Source: Clostridiales bacterium
GTDB taxonomy: Bacteria > Bacillota > Clostridia > Lachnospirales > Lachnospiraceae
NCBI GenBank assembly: GCA_020859985.1
Contig: JAJBVD010000023.1
Span: 16,141-80,140 of the forward strand
Direction of reading: 5' to 3'
DNA: 64,000 bases
This document shows positions 42,769-49,053 of this stretch, piece by piece (position 1 is the stretch's first letter; the number at the start of each line of letters is the position of its first letter). The notes below the pieces were generated by a model, which saw only the letters and a program-made list of their open reading frames with translations, was not told where the DNA came from and did not search any database. A program made the translations under genes and the position numbers.

Positions 42769-43589
42769 TAACGCCGACGGAAGTCATATGTAGGCCCTTT
42801 TGGAATATAATCAATGCAGGCACAAGTTCTTCCGTCACGGGTGAATATTGCATCAAAGCTCGGTTCAAACTGTCCGTCCTCAACCGTCCAGCCCAAATCA
42901 TCGCCGATACTTGTAGAGGGTAAGCCCAACTCAGAATATAATTCATTCAGCGTGATGTACATTTCGTTTATCATCCGCATATTCAGATTGTTAAAGCACT
43001 TTTGAATAAATTCTCGATCTGAGTAGAACAGACAGTTTTGAGTTGGTTCAAAGAATAACTGTGTTCCTCTTCCAGTTACAATGATATCGTCGTCGGATAG
43101 ATTAGACTCGAATTTCTTGTCCAGTTGCTCTTTACTTACCGCAGCCTTGATTTCTTTCTCTTTCTTCGGTCCGACAGTCTCCAATGCTTTTTCCTGATAT
43201 AATTTCAACTGCGAAGCCGATAGAGTTGCTGCTGTGACAACTGCATCCATTCGGTGTCGCTTGATTGTGTAACCACCAATGATACACCCGACGGATATAA
43301 TCTCTATTGCCGCAACCGGAACGACTGTCTTCCAAACTGCTTTTGCGGTTTCTGCAGGTGTCAGCTCAACTTCTTCAACCTCTTTCTCAATCTCATCTGC
43401 CTTGTCCTGCTTGGCCACTTCAATCTCATCATCTACCTTACGAGATGCTTTCCAAGCCATAACAGCGCCGGTTACAAGACCAATAGTCCCAGCCGCTATA
43501 AGTAATGCAGGACTTGCTTCTCTGGCATTCTCCAAACCGGTTTTAACCAGCGTTTCGATTGTGTTTGTATTAATAGTTGGTAGTTTCAT
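42762..43589 (-). CDS. DUF6353-like membrane protein (paralogue of 40418)
   Basis: A 275-residue protein with EASPALLIAAGTIGLVTGAV then MAWKASRKVDDEI, a second helix VVPVAAIEIISVGCIIGGYT, and a C-terminus with MYITLNELYSELGLPS. The SRKVDDxI and (Y)xELG(L/M)P blocks are shared with the 40418 protein. AGGAGGAATTTAATT precedes the ATG at 43589. The C-terminus overlaps the 26-bp element. Confidence 0.65.
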   Translation of the reverse strand: MKLPTINTNTIETLVKTGLENAREASPALLIAAGTIGLVTGAVMAWKASRKVDDEIEVAKQDKADEIEKEVEEVELTPAETAKAVWKTVVPVAAIEIISVGCIIGGYTIKRHRMDAVVTAATLSASQLKLYQEKALETVGPKKEKEIKAAVSKEQLDKKFESNLSDDDIIVTGRGTQLFFEPTQNCLFYSDREFIQKCFNNLNMRMINEMYITLNELYSELGLPSTSIGDDLGWTVEDGQFEPSFDAIFTRDGRTCACIDYIPKGPTYDFRRRYA

Positions 43590-43881
43590 AATTAAATTCC
43601 TCCTCGTAAACATCTGCGCACAAGTCATAAATATAATTCGCTTCATCAAAAGCCGGAGAGAACACAGAGTTCATACACTGATACTCGTCCATCAGACAAA
43701 CGAATTCTTCCAGTTTTGTCATAATCGGACAAGTGTCAGGACAACTTACTATGTCATACAGCTGATCCAACGCCCAGCCTTTGTAACTCCATTGTGAAAA
43801 TTCAGCTTTTTTCCAATATACCGGCCTGTGCGTTTTGTGCCAGCGTATCTCTTCCATGATTACTTCTTGATATTTATTCAT
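43570..43881 (-). CDS. small acidic phage protein, unknown function
   Basis: A 103-residue protein starting MNKYQEVIMEEIRWHKTHRP, with DQLYDIVSCPDTCPIMTKLE and an acidic C-terminus. AAAGGGGGCAAAT precedes the ATG at 43881. Its 3-prime end overlaps the DUF6353 gene. No motif recognised. Confidence 0.5.
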   Translation of the reverse strand: MNKYQEVIMEEIRWHKTHRPVYWKKAEFSQWSYKGWALDQLYDIVSCPDTCPIMTKLEEFVCLMDEYQCMNSVFSPAFDEANYIYDLCADVYEEEFNYETTNY

Positions 43882-43910
43882 ATTTGCCCCCTTTGACTCG
43901 TGCAAAGATG

Positions 43911-43932
43911 AAAGGGCATGTTACTCGCCCTT
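43911..43932 (-). terminator. terminator after the 46-residue membrane peptide
   Basis: AAGGGC and GCCCTT arms around nine bases at the end of the coding region, followed by TCATCTTT on the minus strand. Confidence 0.55.
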
Positions 43933-44061
43933 AGACTCTTCTTCAGAGCCGTTGCTAGTTGCTTTCTCAGATAGTTTTTGGTTCTGGATAATCAACTGTC
44001 CAGCTGCACTAATTAGTGAACCAGCCAGAAATATAATGTATCCGCCAATCTTCTTACTCAT
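43921..44061 (-). CDS. 46-residue membrane peptide
   Basis: MSKKIGGYIIFLAGSLISAA begins a single membrane helix followed by an acidic tail (SNGSEEESKGE). GAAAGGAGGGATTGCT precedes the ATG at 44061 and the 26-bp element is directly upstream. The longer frame to 44166 lies in the preceding unit. Confidence 0.55.
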   Translation of the reverse strand: MSKKIGGYIIFLAGSLISAAGQLIIQNQKLSEKATSNGSEEESKGE

Positions 44062-44075
44062 AGCAATCCCTCCTT

Positions 44076-44101
44076 TCATAAGGCTAACTGTAAGAAATGC
44101 G
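44076..44101 (-). repeat. conserved 26-bp element, copy 5
   Basis: Plus strand TCATAAGG, CTGTAAGA, ATGCGA. It lies between a terminator and the next ribosome site (GAAAGGAGG). Confidence 0.75.
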
Positions 44102-44108
44102 AAACTAA

Positions 44109-44129
44109 GAGGCCCAATTACCCGGCCTC
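44109..44129 (-). terminator. terminator after the 54-residue membrane peptide
   Basis: GAGGCC and GGCCTC arms around nine bases, followed by TTAGTTT on the minus strand. Confidence 0.65.
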
Positions 44130-44138
44130 CAGTCTGAG

Positions 44139-44303
44139 TTACTTCTTCTTTCTGATGGCTTTCCATAATGCCTTAGCCACCATCGCAAATACCGCTATGT
44201 CCAGAAATAACCATCCGAATAGCAATGTTCCTCCTCCGAGAATCAACGCTACAGGGATAAGTATCAGTAATAACAGTACCGCCAAAATTGCTAATATAAT
44301 CAT
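44139..44303 (-). CDS. 54-residue two-helix membrane peptide
   Basis: ATG 44303 starts MIILAILAVLLLLILIPVAL, then a glycine turn (ILGGGTLLFGWLFL) and a basic end KAIRKKK. AAAGGAGGTGGTTGAGCA precedes the ATG. The dispersed octamer occupies codons 2-4. Function unknown. Confidence 0.6.
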   Translation of the reverse strand: MIILAILAVLLLLILIPVALILGGGTLLFGWLFLDIAVFAMVAKALWKAIRKKK

Positions 44304-44330
44304 TGCTCAACCACCTCCTTTGTTAGTCTC

Positions 44331-44356
44331 TCATAAAGAGACCTGCAAAAAATGCG
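44331..44356 (-). repeat. conserved 26-bp element, copy 6
   Basis: Plus strand TCATAAAG, CTGCAAAA, ATGCGC. It follows the terminator of the 44418 gene and precedes the 54-residue membrane peptide gene. Confidence 0.75.
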
Positions 44357-44361
44357 CAATA

Positions 44362-44400
44362 AAAAAAAAGGAGCCCACTGCTGTCAAGTGAGCCCTTTCG
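44362..44400 (-). terminator. terminator after the DUF6591-like gene
   Basis: On the minus strand AAAGGGCTCACT pairs with AGTGGGCTCCTTT around a short loop, then a run of nine T. Confidence 0.8.
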
Positions 44401-44417
44401 GATTGGTGTAAATATAA

Positions 44418-45224
44418 TTATTCAGCAGATACTGTGAGAAGCTTTTGAGTAATCCGAGCTGAAACCTCTATGTAATAAGCGGCTTCAACATCGTTCAGGT
44501 CTTCGTCTTCCCATGCCTCAAATGCTTCCATGGTTTCTGAATACTGAGTCATGAACTTTGCGTACTGAGTAGCCAAGGTTACGATGTTATCTGATTCTGA
44601 ATAGGTCTGCATGAATTCGACATACTCATCAAAGAATTCCTCGTATTCATCCATAGCTTCTTTGAACTCCGGCCTCATGCCATCTACCAGCTCTTCAGAG
44701 GATTCTGTTTCTGCTGCAACCGCCGCCTCCGTTTGAACTTCTGTTTCTACAACTGCTGCTGCGGTTTCTGCTTCCTCTTCTCCAGTTTCCGGTTCTTTTG
44801 GTGCGTTTAATGTGATACTCATTTCTTCGTCATCGTCATCATATGTTAACGTTAATGAATATCCGTCTTCATTTTCAGCGTCATACATGCTACTTGACTG
44901 ATAATAATCAATCATATAACCTGCATCAGAGCACTCATTTATGTATGCTGTAAAATCGTCTGCAGATACATGACCAGTAGTTACATGTAAATAAGTCTCG
45001 CTTTTACTATGCAAAATTCCATATTCCTGCTCAGGTTCTGGAAGCATCAGTGCAATGCCATCGGTTGGCCAGTAATCAGTGCTGTATGAAGCTTCTCGTT
45101 CTCGTTTCTCGCTCCACTGCATGTACACGTACAAAGCTGCAAATATAATAACTATCACCAGTACAACTTTTAATATTGTACCAAAGCAGCTTCCTTTCTT
45201 CTTCTCTTTCTTTTCTTTACTCAT
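44418..45224 (-). CDS. membrane-anchored DUF6591-like protein
   Basis: A 268-residue protein: a basic start (MSKEKKEKKKGSCFGTILKV) and one membrane helix VVLVIVIIFAALYVYMQW place the body outside the cytoplasm. An Ala/Glu-rich linker leads to DGMRPEFKEAMDEYEEFFDE and an end EAAYYIEVSARITQKLLTV, the pattern of DUF6591, common in Lachnospiraceae lipoproteins. AAAGGAGAAGGAAAT precedes the ATG. Its promoter contains a nine-G tract, so expression could switch on and off. A surface role in the lysogen is plausible. Confidence 0.65.
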   Translation of the reverse strand: MSKEKKEKKKGSCFGTILKVVLVIVIIFAALYVYMQWSEKREREASYSTDYWPTDGIALMLPEPEQEYGILHSKSETYLHVTTGHVSADDFTAYINECSDAGYMIDYYQSSSMYDAENEDGYSLTLTYDDDDEEMSITLNAPKEPETGEEEAETAAAVVETEVQTEAAVAAETESSEELVDGMRPEFKEAMDEYEEFFDEYVEFMQTYSESDNIVTLATQYAKFMTQYSETMEAFEAWEDEDLNDVEAAYYIEVSARITQKLLTVSAE

Positions 45225-45266
45225 ATTTCCTTCTCCTTTCGTTTACTGTTATACAACAGATAAGCC

Positions 45267-45296
45267 ATTATAGCATTACCCCCCCCCGCGATTCAA
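45267..45296 (-). promoter_or_regulatory. promoter with nine-G spacer tract
   Basis: On the minus strand TTGAAT (-35, 45296-45291) and TATAAT (-10, 45272-45267, with TGC just upstream) are 18 bases apart. The spacer contains nine G in a row (45279-45287). Slippage in such tracts changes spacer length and promoter strength. Confidence 0.7.
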
Positions 45297-45322
45297 GCCC
45301 CATTTTTGTGTCACATAAAACT

Positions 45323-45347
45323 AAGAGGCCATACTTCTCGACCTCTT
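45323..45347 (-). terminator. terminator after the 66-residue membrane protein
   Basis: AAGAGG and CCTCTT arms, then TAGTTTTATG on the minus strand. Confidence 0.65.
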
Positions 45348-45360
45348 GTATTTGCTTAAA

Positions 45361-45561
45361 TCATGCGGTTTCTGATTTACGAGCTTTCTTGACGATTTTC
45401 TTAACGATCAAGAATATCGCGAATGCACCGTCCATTATCAGGAACGTCTTGAATCCGAAGTTTATTGATAACCCCAGAGTCACCGTTCCTAAAATCATTA
45501 GTACGAATGCGCACCCGATCAATGTTCCAATCACGCTGAAAACCTTCTTTATTGCCTTCAT
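45361..45561 (-). CDS. two-helix membrane protein
   Basis: A 66-residue protein with SVIGTLIGCAFVLMILGTVT and LIMDGAFAIFLIVKK helices and a basic tail. The AAGGAGG ribosome site is separated from the ATG by ATTATATTT, a copy of the dispersed octamer. Bounded by the 26-bp element and a terminator: a single-gene unit. Confidence 0.55.
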   Translation of the reverse strand: MKAIKKVFSVIGTLIGCAFVLMILGTVTLGLSINFGFKTFLIMDGAFAIFLIVKKIVKKARKSETA

Positions 45562-45588
45562 AAATATAATCCTCCTTATGATTTATTC

Positions 45589-45614
45589 TCATAAAGAGAG
45601 CTGTGAATCTTGCG
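45589..45614 (-). repeat. conserved 26-bp element, copy 7
   Basis: Plus strand TCATAAAG, CTGTGAAT, TTGCGG. Adjacent to a terminator on one side and a ribosome site on the other. Confidence 0.8.
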
Positions 45615-45619
45615 GAAAA

Positions 45620-45644
45620 CAGAAGAGCACTTGCTAGGACTCCT
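45620..45644 (-). terminator. terminator overlapping the stop of the 45634 gene
   Basis: GAGGAGTCCT and AGTGCTCTTC pair at nine of ten positions, then TGTTTTC. The coding end (EES then stop) is part of the stem. Near-identical stems recur at 47073, 48120 and 48310. Confidence 0.75.
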
Positions 45645-45912
45645 CCTCATTGGATGGTTTACGTAAATGCTCTGCTGGTTCACCGTCTGCAAACAAACCA
45701 AGGTCTTCCATAGTATCGTACTCAGCTTGTTCATATGCCAAAGCTCCTTTGTTAAACGCCGACCGTAAGAGGCATCCGACACCTGCTGTTATCAGACTTC
45801 CTCCTACCAGTAGACTTTTCAAAGAAACCGGCATAGTAAAATTACTGACCTCGATGTCTTTGTACTCTGTTCCTTCGTGATTGTAGATTCTTCCCCAGTT
45901 AAAGTTTTTCAT
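45634..45912 (-). CDS. single-helix membrane protein
   Basis: A 92-residue protein with an N-terminal beta-rich part (MKNFNWGRIYNHEGTEYKDI), a helix SLLVGGSLITAGVGCLL and an acidic end NEEES whose codons form the terminator stem. AAAGGAGAGTGGTTTAA precedes the ATG. Function unknown. Confidence 0.5.
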   Translation of the reverse strand: MKNFNWGRIYNHEGTEYKDIEVSNFTMPVSLKSLLVGGSLITAGVGCLLRSAFNKGALAYEQAEYDTMEDLGLFADGEPAEHLRKPSNEEES

Positions 45913-45928
45913 TTAAACCACTCTCCTT

Positions 45929-45954
45929 TCGTAAAGCAACCTGCAAGAAATGCG
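45929..45954 (-). repeat. conserved 26-bp element, copy 8
   Basis: Plus strand TCGTAAAG, CTGCAAGA, ATGCGTCA. The stop of the 45955 gene (TGA) abuts the element. Confidence 0.75.
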
Positions 45955-46314
45955 TCAGACCGCTCTCCGATCGAACAAGGTTTCCCATCTCTGACGCTGC
46001 AGGGGCTTCATTTTCAACGCCCACATTATCTGTCGGATGCTAACTGTAGGATACAGGCCATCTACACACTCACCCGCACGTTCGTCGAAGAACGCTTTAA
46101 ACTTCGGATGCAAATATAATTGGTCAGTCAGCCACGGGTCTATTGCTCCCCACCAAGTCTGTTTGTTGGCCGGATTGAACCTCTGCTGGATAACCGCAAG
46201 ACCCTTATCTCCAATCTTATATAGTGTGCATCTGTTGTAAACCGGATGATCGCAAATATAAGTCTCGCCATACATAGTGCTGTACAGTTCCGGTTTTTCT
46301 GTGTGATATCTCAT
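45955..46314 (-). CDS. conserved phage protein, unknown function
   Basis: A 119-residue protein with MYGETYICDHPVYNRCTLYK, GLAVIQQRFNPANKQTWWGA, a D-P-W-L-x-D block and MWALKMKPLQRQRWETLFDR. This is a highly conserved family in gut Firmicute phages without a known role. It ends at the edge of a 26-bp element. Confidence 0.65.
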   Translation of the reverse strand: MRYHTEKPELYSTMYGETYICDHPVYNRCTLYKIGDKGLAVIQQRFNPANKQTWWGAIDPWLTDQLYLHPKFKAFFDERAGECVDGLYPTVSIRQIMWALKMKPLQRQRWETLFDRRAV

Positions 46315-46384
46315 AGCCTACTTCACCTCTTATATCACAATAACACATCCGACGGTCCTGTGAGTCCGAAGTTTAAGAAAAGCG

Positions 46385-46417
46385 AAAAGGCCATGCTAAA
46401 TCTCCATAGCCCTTTCT
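46385..46417 (-). terminator. terminator after the 46428 gene
   Basis: AAAGGGCTATG pairs with CATGGCCTTTT around nine bases, followed by a T-rich tail on the minus strand. Confidence 0.7.
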
Positions 46418-46427
46418 GCTCTGTTAA

Positions 46428-46847
46428 CTACATCTTTTTCGATCCGGGAGTTCTACCAAAGATTCCTCTCATCGTGTTGCTGGTGAAGGTTCCGGTTTCT
46501 TCGAATTTGAACCCTTCCTCAACTTCCTGCTTGTGTTTTCGGGATGCATAGACCTGCGATCCGAATGTGGCTCCGACTCCAAGAACTCCCAGAAATACTT
46601 TTACACCGACGTCAACAATCTTCCATTTGTGCTCAGCATTTTTATTTTCCTGCTCTCGCTCAAACTTCTCAATCTCGACAATCTGTGCTTTGATTTCCTT
46701 TGCTCTCGAATGCCAGAAGTCCCATTTTTTCGTCAGTTCTTTGTACTCCTCCGAAAACGGATCGGAAATGTTGCACATCTGCTCGTGTATCATTCGCATC
46801 TCACCGTTTGCTTCCTCCAGACTAACTTCTAAGTCTTCTGTACTCAT
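46428..46847 (-). CDS. coiled-coil membrane-anchored protein
   Basis: A 139-residue protein: coiled coil (MSTEDLEVSLEEANGEMRMI ... EIKAQIVEIEKFEREQENK), helix IVDVGVKVFLGVLGVGATFG, and a C-terminal tail with TSNTMRGIFGRTPGSKK. GAAAGGAGAAGAACT precedes the ATG at 46847, with the dispersed octamer just upstream. Similar coiled-coil/helix proteins are common in Lachnospiraceae phages. Function unknown. Confidence 0.5.
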   Translation of the reverse strand: MSTEDLEVSLEEANGEMRMIHEQMCNISDPFSEEYKELTKKWDFWHSRAKEIKAQIVEIEKFEREQENKNAEHKWKIVDVGVKVFLGVLGVGATFGSQVYASRKHKQEVEEGFKFEETGTFTSNTMRGIFGRTPGSKKM

Positions 46848-46878
46848 AGTTCTTCTCCTTTCGAAATATAATAGTTTC

Positions 46879-46904
46879 TCATAAGAACAGCTGTGAATCC
46901 TGCG
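46879..46904 (-). repeat. conserved 26-bp element, copy 9
   Basis: Plus strand TCATAAGA, CTGTGAAT, CTGCGA. It encodes the last nine codons and stop (TTA TGA) of the 53-residue gene. Confidence 0.8.
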
Positions 46905-47040
46905 AAACCTTGTCCACAGGAATGTACTTAGAATCAAGTTTCCGGATCGTCCAGCGGACTACCTTTGCGATTCCATACACAGCTCCGCAGATTCCTACAC
47001 CTACGGCACGCCCTAAAAAGAAATCCTTAAAATTTGTCAT
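46879..47040 (-). CDS. 53-residue membrane-associated peptide
   Basis: ATG 47040 starts MTNFKDFFLGRAVGVGICGA, a glycine-rich hydrophobic helix, then a basic and polar tail ending VSQDSQLFL. The whole 26-bp element forms the 3-prime end of the coding region. AAAGGAGGAACTGCT precedes the ATG. Function unknown. Confidence 0.55.
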   Translation of the reverse strand: MTNFKDFFLGRAVGVGICGAVYGIAKVVRWTIRKLDSKYIPVDKVSQDSQLFL

Positions 47041-47072
47041 AGCAGTTCCTCCTTTCTTTGATTAATAAAACA

Positions 47073-47098
47073 GAAGAGCCCTTGTTAGGACTCCTCGT
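47073..47098 (-). terminator. terminator overlapping the stop of the 47085 gene
   Basis: GAGGAGTCCT and AGGGCTCTTC, ten pairs with AACA loop, then TGTTTTAT on the minus strand. The stem includes the EES-stop codons. Confidence 0.8.
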
Positions 47099-47372
47099 TT
47101 CGTTCTTTGTCAAATGATTCTAATAATGATCCCCATGCCAGCTCCTCCGAAGTAACAGCACAGTCCCAATTGAAATGTTTCATCTCATTATGGCGGTTGT
47201 AACTAATGAGACAAACGGCGTCATAGGTATATTGAAAACCACTAGGGTTATCAAATATAAGCTCTATTTCCCGTATCTTCTCGTCCAACGATGCCGCCAT
47301 TCGATAATAAGTCATCATACGGTCCTTTAAACTGTCAATATATTTCAGAGTTTCTTCACTTGGTTCATACAT
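47085..47372 (-). CDS. small phage protein, unknown function
   Basis: A 95-residue protein with MYEPSEETLKYIDSLKDRMM, a helical middle and DRERNEES-like acidic end that doubles as terminator stem. The ATG at 47372 is 13 bases from AAAGGAG. A GTG nearer to it is possible. It is preceded by the 26-bp element. Confidence 0.5.
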   Translation of the reverse strand: MYEPSEETLKYIDSLKDRMMTYYRMAASLDEKIREIELIFDNPSGFQYTYDAVCLISYNRHNEMKHFNWDCAVTSEELAWGSLLESFDKERNEES

Positions 47373-47391
47373 AGTATAAATCACTCTCCTT

Positions 47392-47417
47392 TCATAAAGA
47401 GAGCTGTGAATCTTGCG
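47392..47417 (-). repeat. conserved 26-bp element, copy 10
   Basis: Plus strand TCATAAAG, CTGTGAAT, TTGCGTCA. The stop TGA of the 47418 gene abuts it, and the ribosome site of the next gene follows on the minus strand. Confidence 0.8.
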
Positions 47418-47801
47418 TCAACTCTTTATCTGGTCGAGTGTCCAAAAGAATTTTCTGCAGTAGCGGTAGTATGTATCTCTGCTGCAGGGTGGCTCAAGCT
47501 GACCGTAAGACAAACCCTCTGTTACTCCCCGCAAAATATAATTCGCCAGAATCGTATCCGTTTCCTTAGCAGCCTGCTCGACCTTAGCCATCTTGGTGTC
47601 CAGCTCATCCATAGCAATCGCGCATCTAGCCGTTGGATTACCATGACCAGTTTTCTGAGTCGGATTTTCAGGTGCCTGACTCAAACCGGTTAAGCTCATG
47701 TACTGTTTCTTCCATTCGGGATACTGGAGGCAGAAATACTTAAGCTCTTTGTAACGGTTTTCTTCCAGCCAGTATCGGTTGCTTTGTGACAGGTGTTTCA
47801 A
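47418..47801 (-). CDS. phage regulator-like protein (RinA/ArpU-type size and pattern)
   Basis: About 127 residues with NRYWLEENRYKELKYFCLQY then PEWKKQY, and a C-terminal GLSYGQLEPPCSRDTYYRYC. The end resembles the sigma-region-4-like segment of RinA/ArpU-type phage regulators, but this is by pattern only. The start is probably TTG at 47801 (ribosome site AAGGGG seven bases upstream, overlapping the previous stop). An in-frame ATG at 47819 lies inside the previous gene. Confidence 0.55.
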   Translation of the reverse strand: MKHLSQSNRYWLEENRYKELKYFCLQYPEWKKQYMSLTGLSQAPENPTQKTGHGNPTARCAIAMDELDTKMAKVEQAAKETDTILANYILRGVTEGLSYGQLEPPCSRDTYYRYCRKFFWTLDQIKS

Positions 47802-48049
47802 TGTCGTTCCCCTTTCCATATGTAGCCGGTATCCTCATACAGCTTCTGTGGAGAAATATAATAACTGATACGCCCGTATTTACTGTTCATCTCATCCACG
47901 TTTGTTATGAGTTTACCTCCACGAGTAGCTTTGCCGATCGGAAGCCATCCCGCTATGATTCCGGCTCTTACCCAACAGGCATCTTTGCCATAAACTCTCG
48001 CCGCTACTCCAACAGGAACAGATCCCTCAGCAAATTTTGTAGTTTCCAT
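47798..48049 (-). CDS. small HTH/excisionase-like DNA-binding protein
   Basis: An 83-residue protein with VPVGVAARVYGKDACWVRAG, a helix-turn-helix-like N-terminus, then GWLPIGKATRGGK and ISYYISPQKLYEDTGY. Small phage proteins with this layout resemble MerR/Xis-type DNA binders. AAAGGAGGACAATT precedes the ATG. The inverted repeat at 48075-48097 lies in its promoter region and recurs at 25179. It may therefore be autoregulated or controlled by the phage repressor. Confidence 0.6.
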   Translation of the reverse strand: METTKFAEGSVPVGVAARVYGKDACWVRAGIIAGWLPIGKATRGGKLITNVDEMNSKYGRISYYISPQKLYEDTGYIWKGERH

Positions 48050-48074
48050 AATTGTCCTCCTTTCAAAAACTATC

Positions 48075-48097
48075 CTAGATTAAATATTCTAATCTAG
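48075..48097. promoter_or_regulatory. inverted repeat, operator candidate (second copy)
   Basis: CTAGATT and AATCTAG flank nine bases just upstream of the HTH gene, in the slot where other units carry the 26-bp element. It shares its core with 25179-25208. Confidence 0.55.
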
Positions 48098-48106
48098 CTA
48101 AGCAAC

Positions 48107-48259
48107 TCAAGTGAAAACAGAAGAGCCCTTGTTAGGACTCCTCGGTTTGTTTACCACAGCTCGATAAGCCATGTGTAAACCAGAAGCCCCCATTACTTCT
48201 CCAAATATAATTCCTTCAAAAATGTACCTGCAGATTCGTTCAAACTTCTTGTTCCACAT
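48107..48259 (-). CDS. 50-residue peptide whose tail runs through a terminator stem
   Basis: ATG 48259 starts MWNKKFERICRYIFEGIIFG, amphipathic or membrane-associated. The last codons (PRSPNKGSSVFT) read through the hairpin at 48120-48145 in a different frame from sister units, where that stem holds the stop. GAGAGGAGAGTGATAAACA precedes the ATG. The product probably varies or its original stop was lost. Confidence 0.5.
   Translation of the reverse strand: MWNKKFERICRYIFEGIIFGEVMGASGLHMAYRAVVNKPRSPNKGSSVFT
48120..48145 (-). terminator. terminator, same family as 47073
   Basis: GAGGAGTCCT and AGGGCTCTTC with AACA loop, followed by TGTTTTC on the minus strand. Confidence 0.8.
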
Positions 48260-48276
48260 TGTTTATCACTCTCCTC

Positions 48277-48303
48277 TCATAAAGAAGCGTGTAACATTTG
48301 TAG
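48277..48303 (-). repeat. conserved 26-bp element, copy 11 (divergent)
   Basis: Plus strand TCATAAAG then GTGTAACA, with TTGTAG in place of TTGCG. Follows a terminator and precedes GAGAGGAGAG. Confidence 0.6.
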
Positions 48304-48309
48304 AAAAAG

Positions 48310-48335
48310 GAAGAGCCCTTGTTAGGACTCCTCCT
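48310..48335 (-). terminator. terminator overlapping the stop of the 48322 gene
   Basis: Same stem as 47073 and 48120, followed by CCTTTTTC on the minus strand. Includes the EES-stop codons. Confidence 0.8.
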
Positions 48336-48573
48336 TTGTGTTTGTTTTGTTCAGTAACTCATCCAGTTTCTGATTCATCCGATCAAGTTCCTGTGCCTGA
48401 AGCTGACACAACTCAAATGCTGCGTTCATACATTTGTTCATGGTAGTCATAATCTTCATCGTCTCCTCGTCCATGCTTTCATCCATGATTGACTCGCTGA
48501 TGAGATTTGACATAGTCACGTTCCAAACTTCCTTGCTCGCCTCAATAAGTTCAATTGTCTTTTTCTCCAACAT
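48322..48573 (-). CDS. small coiled-coil protein
   Basis: An 83-residue, fully helical, Met/Glu-rich protein (MLEKKTIELIEASKEVWNVT ... AQELDRMNQKLDELLNKTN) ending KEES, the codons of which form the terminator stem. GAAAGGAGATTAAAACT precedes the ATG. Function unknown. Confidence 0.5.
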   Translation of the reverse strand: MLEKKTIELIEASKEVWNVTMSNLISESIMDESMDEETMKIMTTMNKCMNAAFELCQLQAQELDRMNQKLDELLNKTNTKEES

Positions 48574-48612
48574 AGTTTTAATCTCCTTTCAGATTTGATA
48601 TAAGTATCCTTT

Positions 48613-48638
48613 GCATAAAGGAGATTGCAATTTTTGCG
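48613..48638 (-). repeat. conserved 26-bp element, copy 12
   Basis: Plus strand GCATAAAG, TTGCAATT, TTGCGA, between a terminator and the ribosome site region of the 48322 gene. Confidence 0.7.
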
Positions 48639-48642
48639 AAAA

Positions 48643-48666
48643 AGTAAGAGGCAATGCGCCCCTTAC
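48643..48666 (-). terminator. terminator after the 48663 gene
   Basis: GTAAGGGGC pairs with GCCTCTTAC around five bases, then TTTTTC on the minus strand. Confidence 0.75.
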
Positions 48667-48953
48667 CAATTGTTGCTGAGAGAGTTATACTCAACTTCTT
48701 CAAGATACTCTTCACTTACATATGCTTCTGAATATGTTTCAGCTTCTGTTTCACTATCAACTATTTTATGATACTCAGTTTCTGTACTTACGGTTTCACC
48801 AAATAACGTATACTCAGTATCAGTCACTTCCATCCCGTACGAACCATCTTTGTTCGCCACATGACGTGTGCTTGTCTTTGAATATGTTACTGTGTTCCCT
48901 ACCACAAGAACCGCTACCACAATAGCAATAACTGCAATAATTCTTTTCTTCAT
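48663..48953 (-). CDS. secreted or membrane-anchored small protein
   Basis: A 96-residue protein with a signal-like helix MKKRIIAVIAIVVAVLVVGN followed by a beta-rich, Thr/Glu-rich exported part. AAAGGAGGAATTTAACT precedes the ATG at 48953. No lipobox Cys is present, so the helix likely remains as an anchor. A possible surface modifier of the lysogen. Confidence 0.55.
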   Translation of the reverse strand: MKKRIIAVIAIVVAVLVVGNTVTYSKTSTRHVANKDGSYGMEVTDTEYTLFGETVSTETEYHKIVDSETEAETYSEAYVSEEYLEEVEYNSLSNNW

Positions 48954-48988
48954 AGTTAAATTCCTCCTTTGAATTTTAGTTATCTCTC

Positions 48989-49014
48989 TCACAATAAAAG
49001 CTGCAAATTTTGCG
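48989..49014 (-). repeat. conserved 26-bp element, copy 13
   Basis: Plus strand TCACAATAAAAG, CTGCAAAT, TTGCGC. Directly follows a terminator. Confidence 0.75.
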
Positions 49015-49020
49015 CAAAAA

Positions 49021-49046
49021 GAGAGGCCATGTAAAATCAGCCTCTC
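49021..49046 (-). terminator. terminator after the 49054 gene
   Basis: Perfect GAGAGGC and GCCTCTC arms, then TTTTTGCGC, where the T-run joins the 26-bp element. Confidence 0.8.
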
Positions 49047-49053
49047 AACCTAC

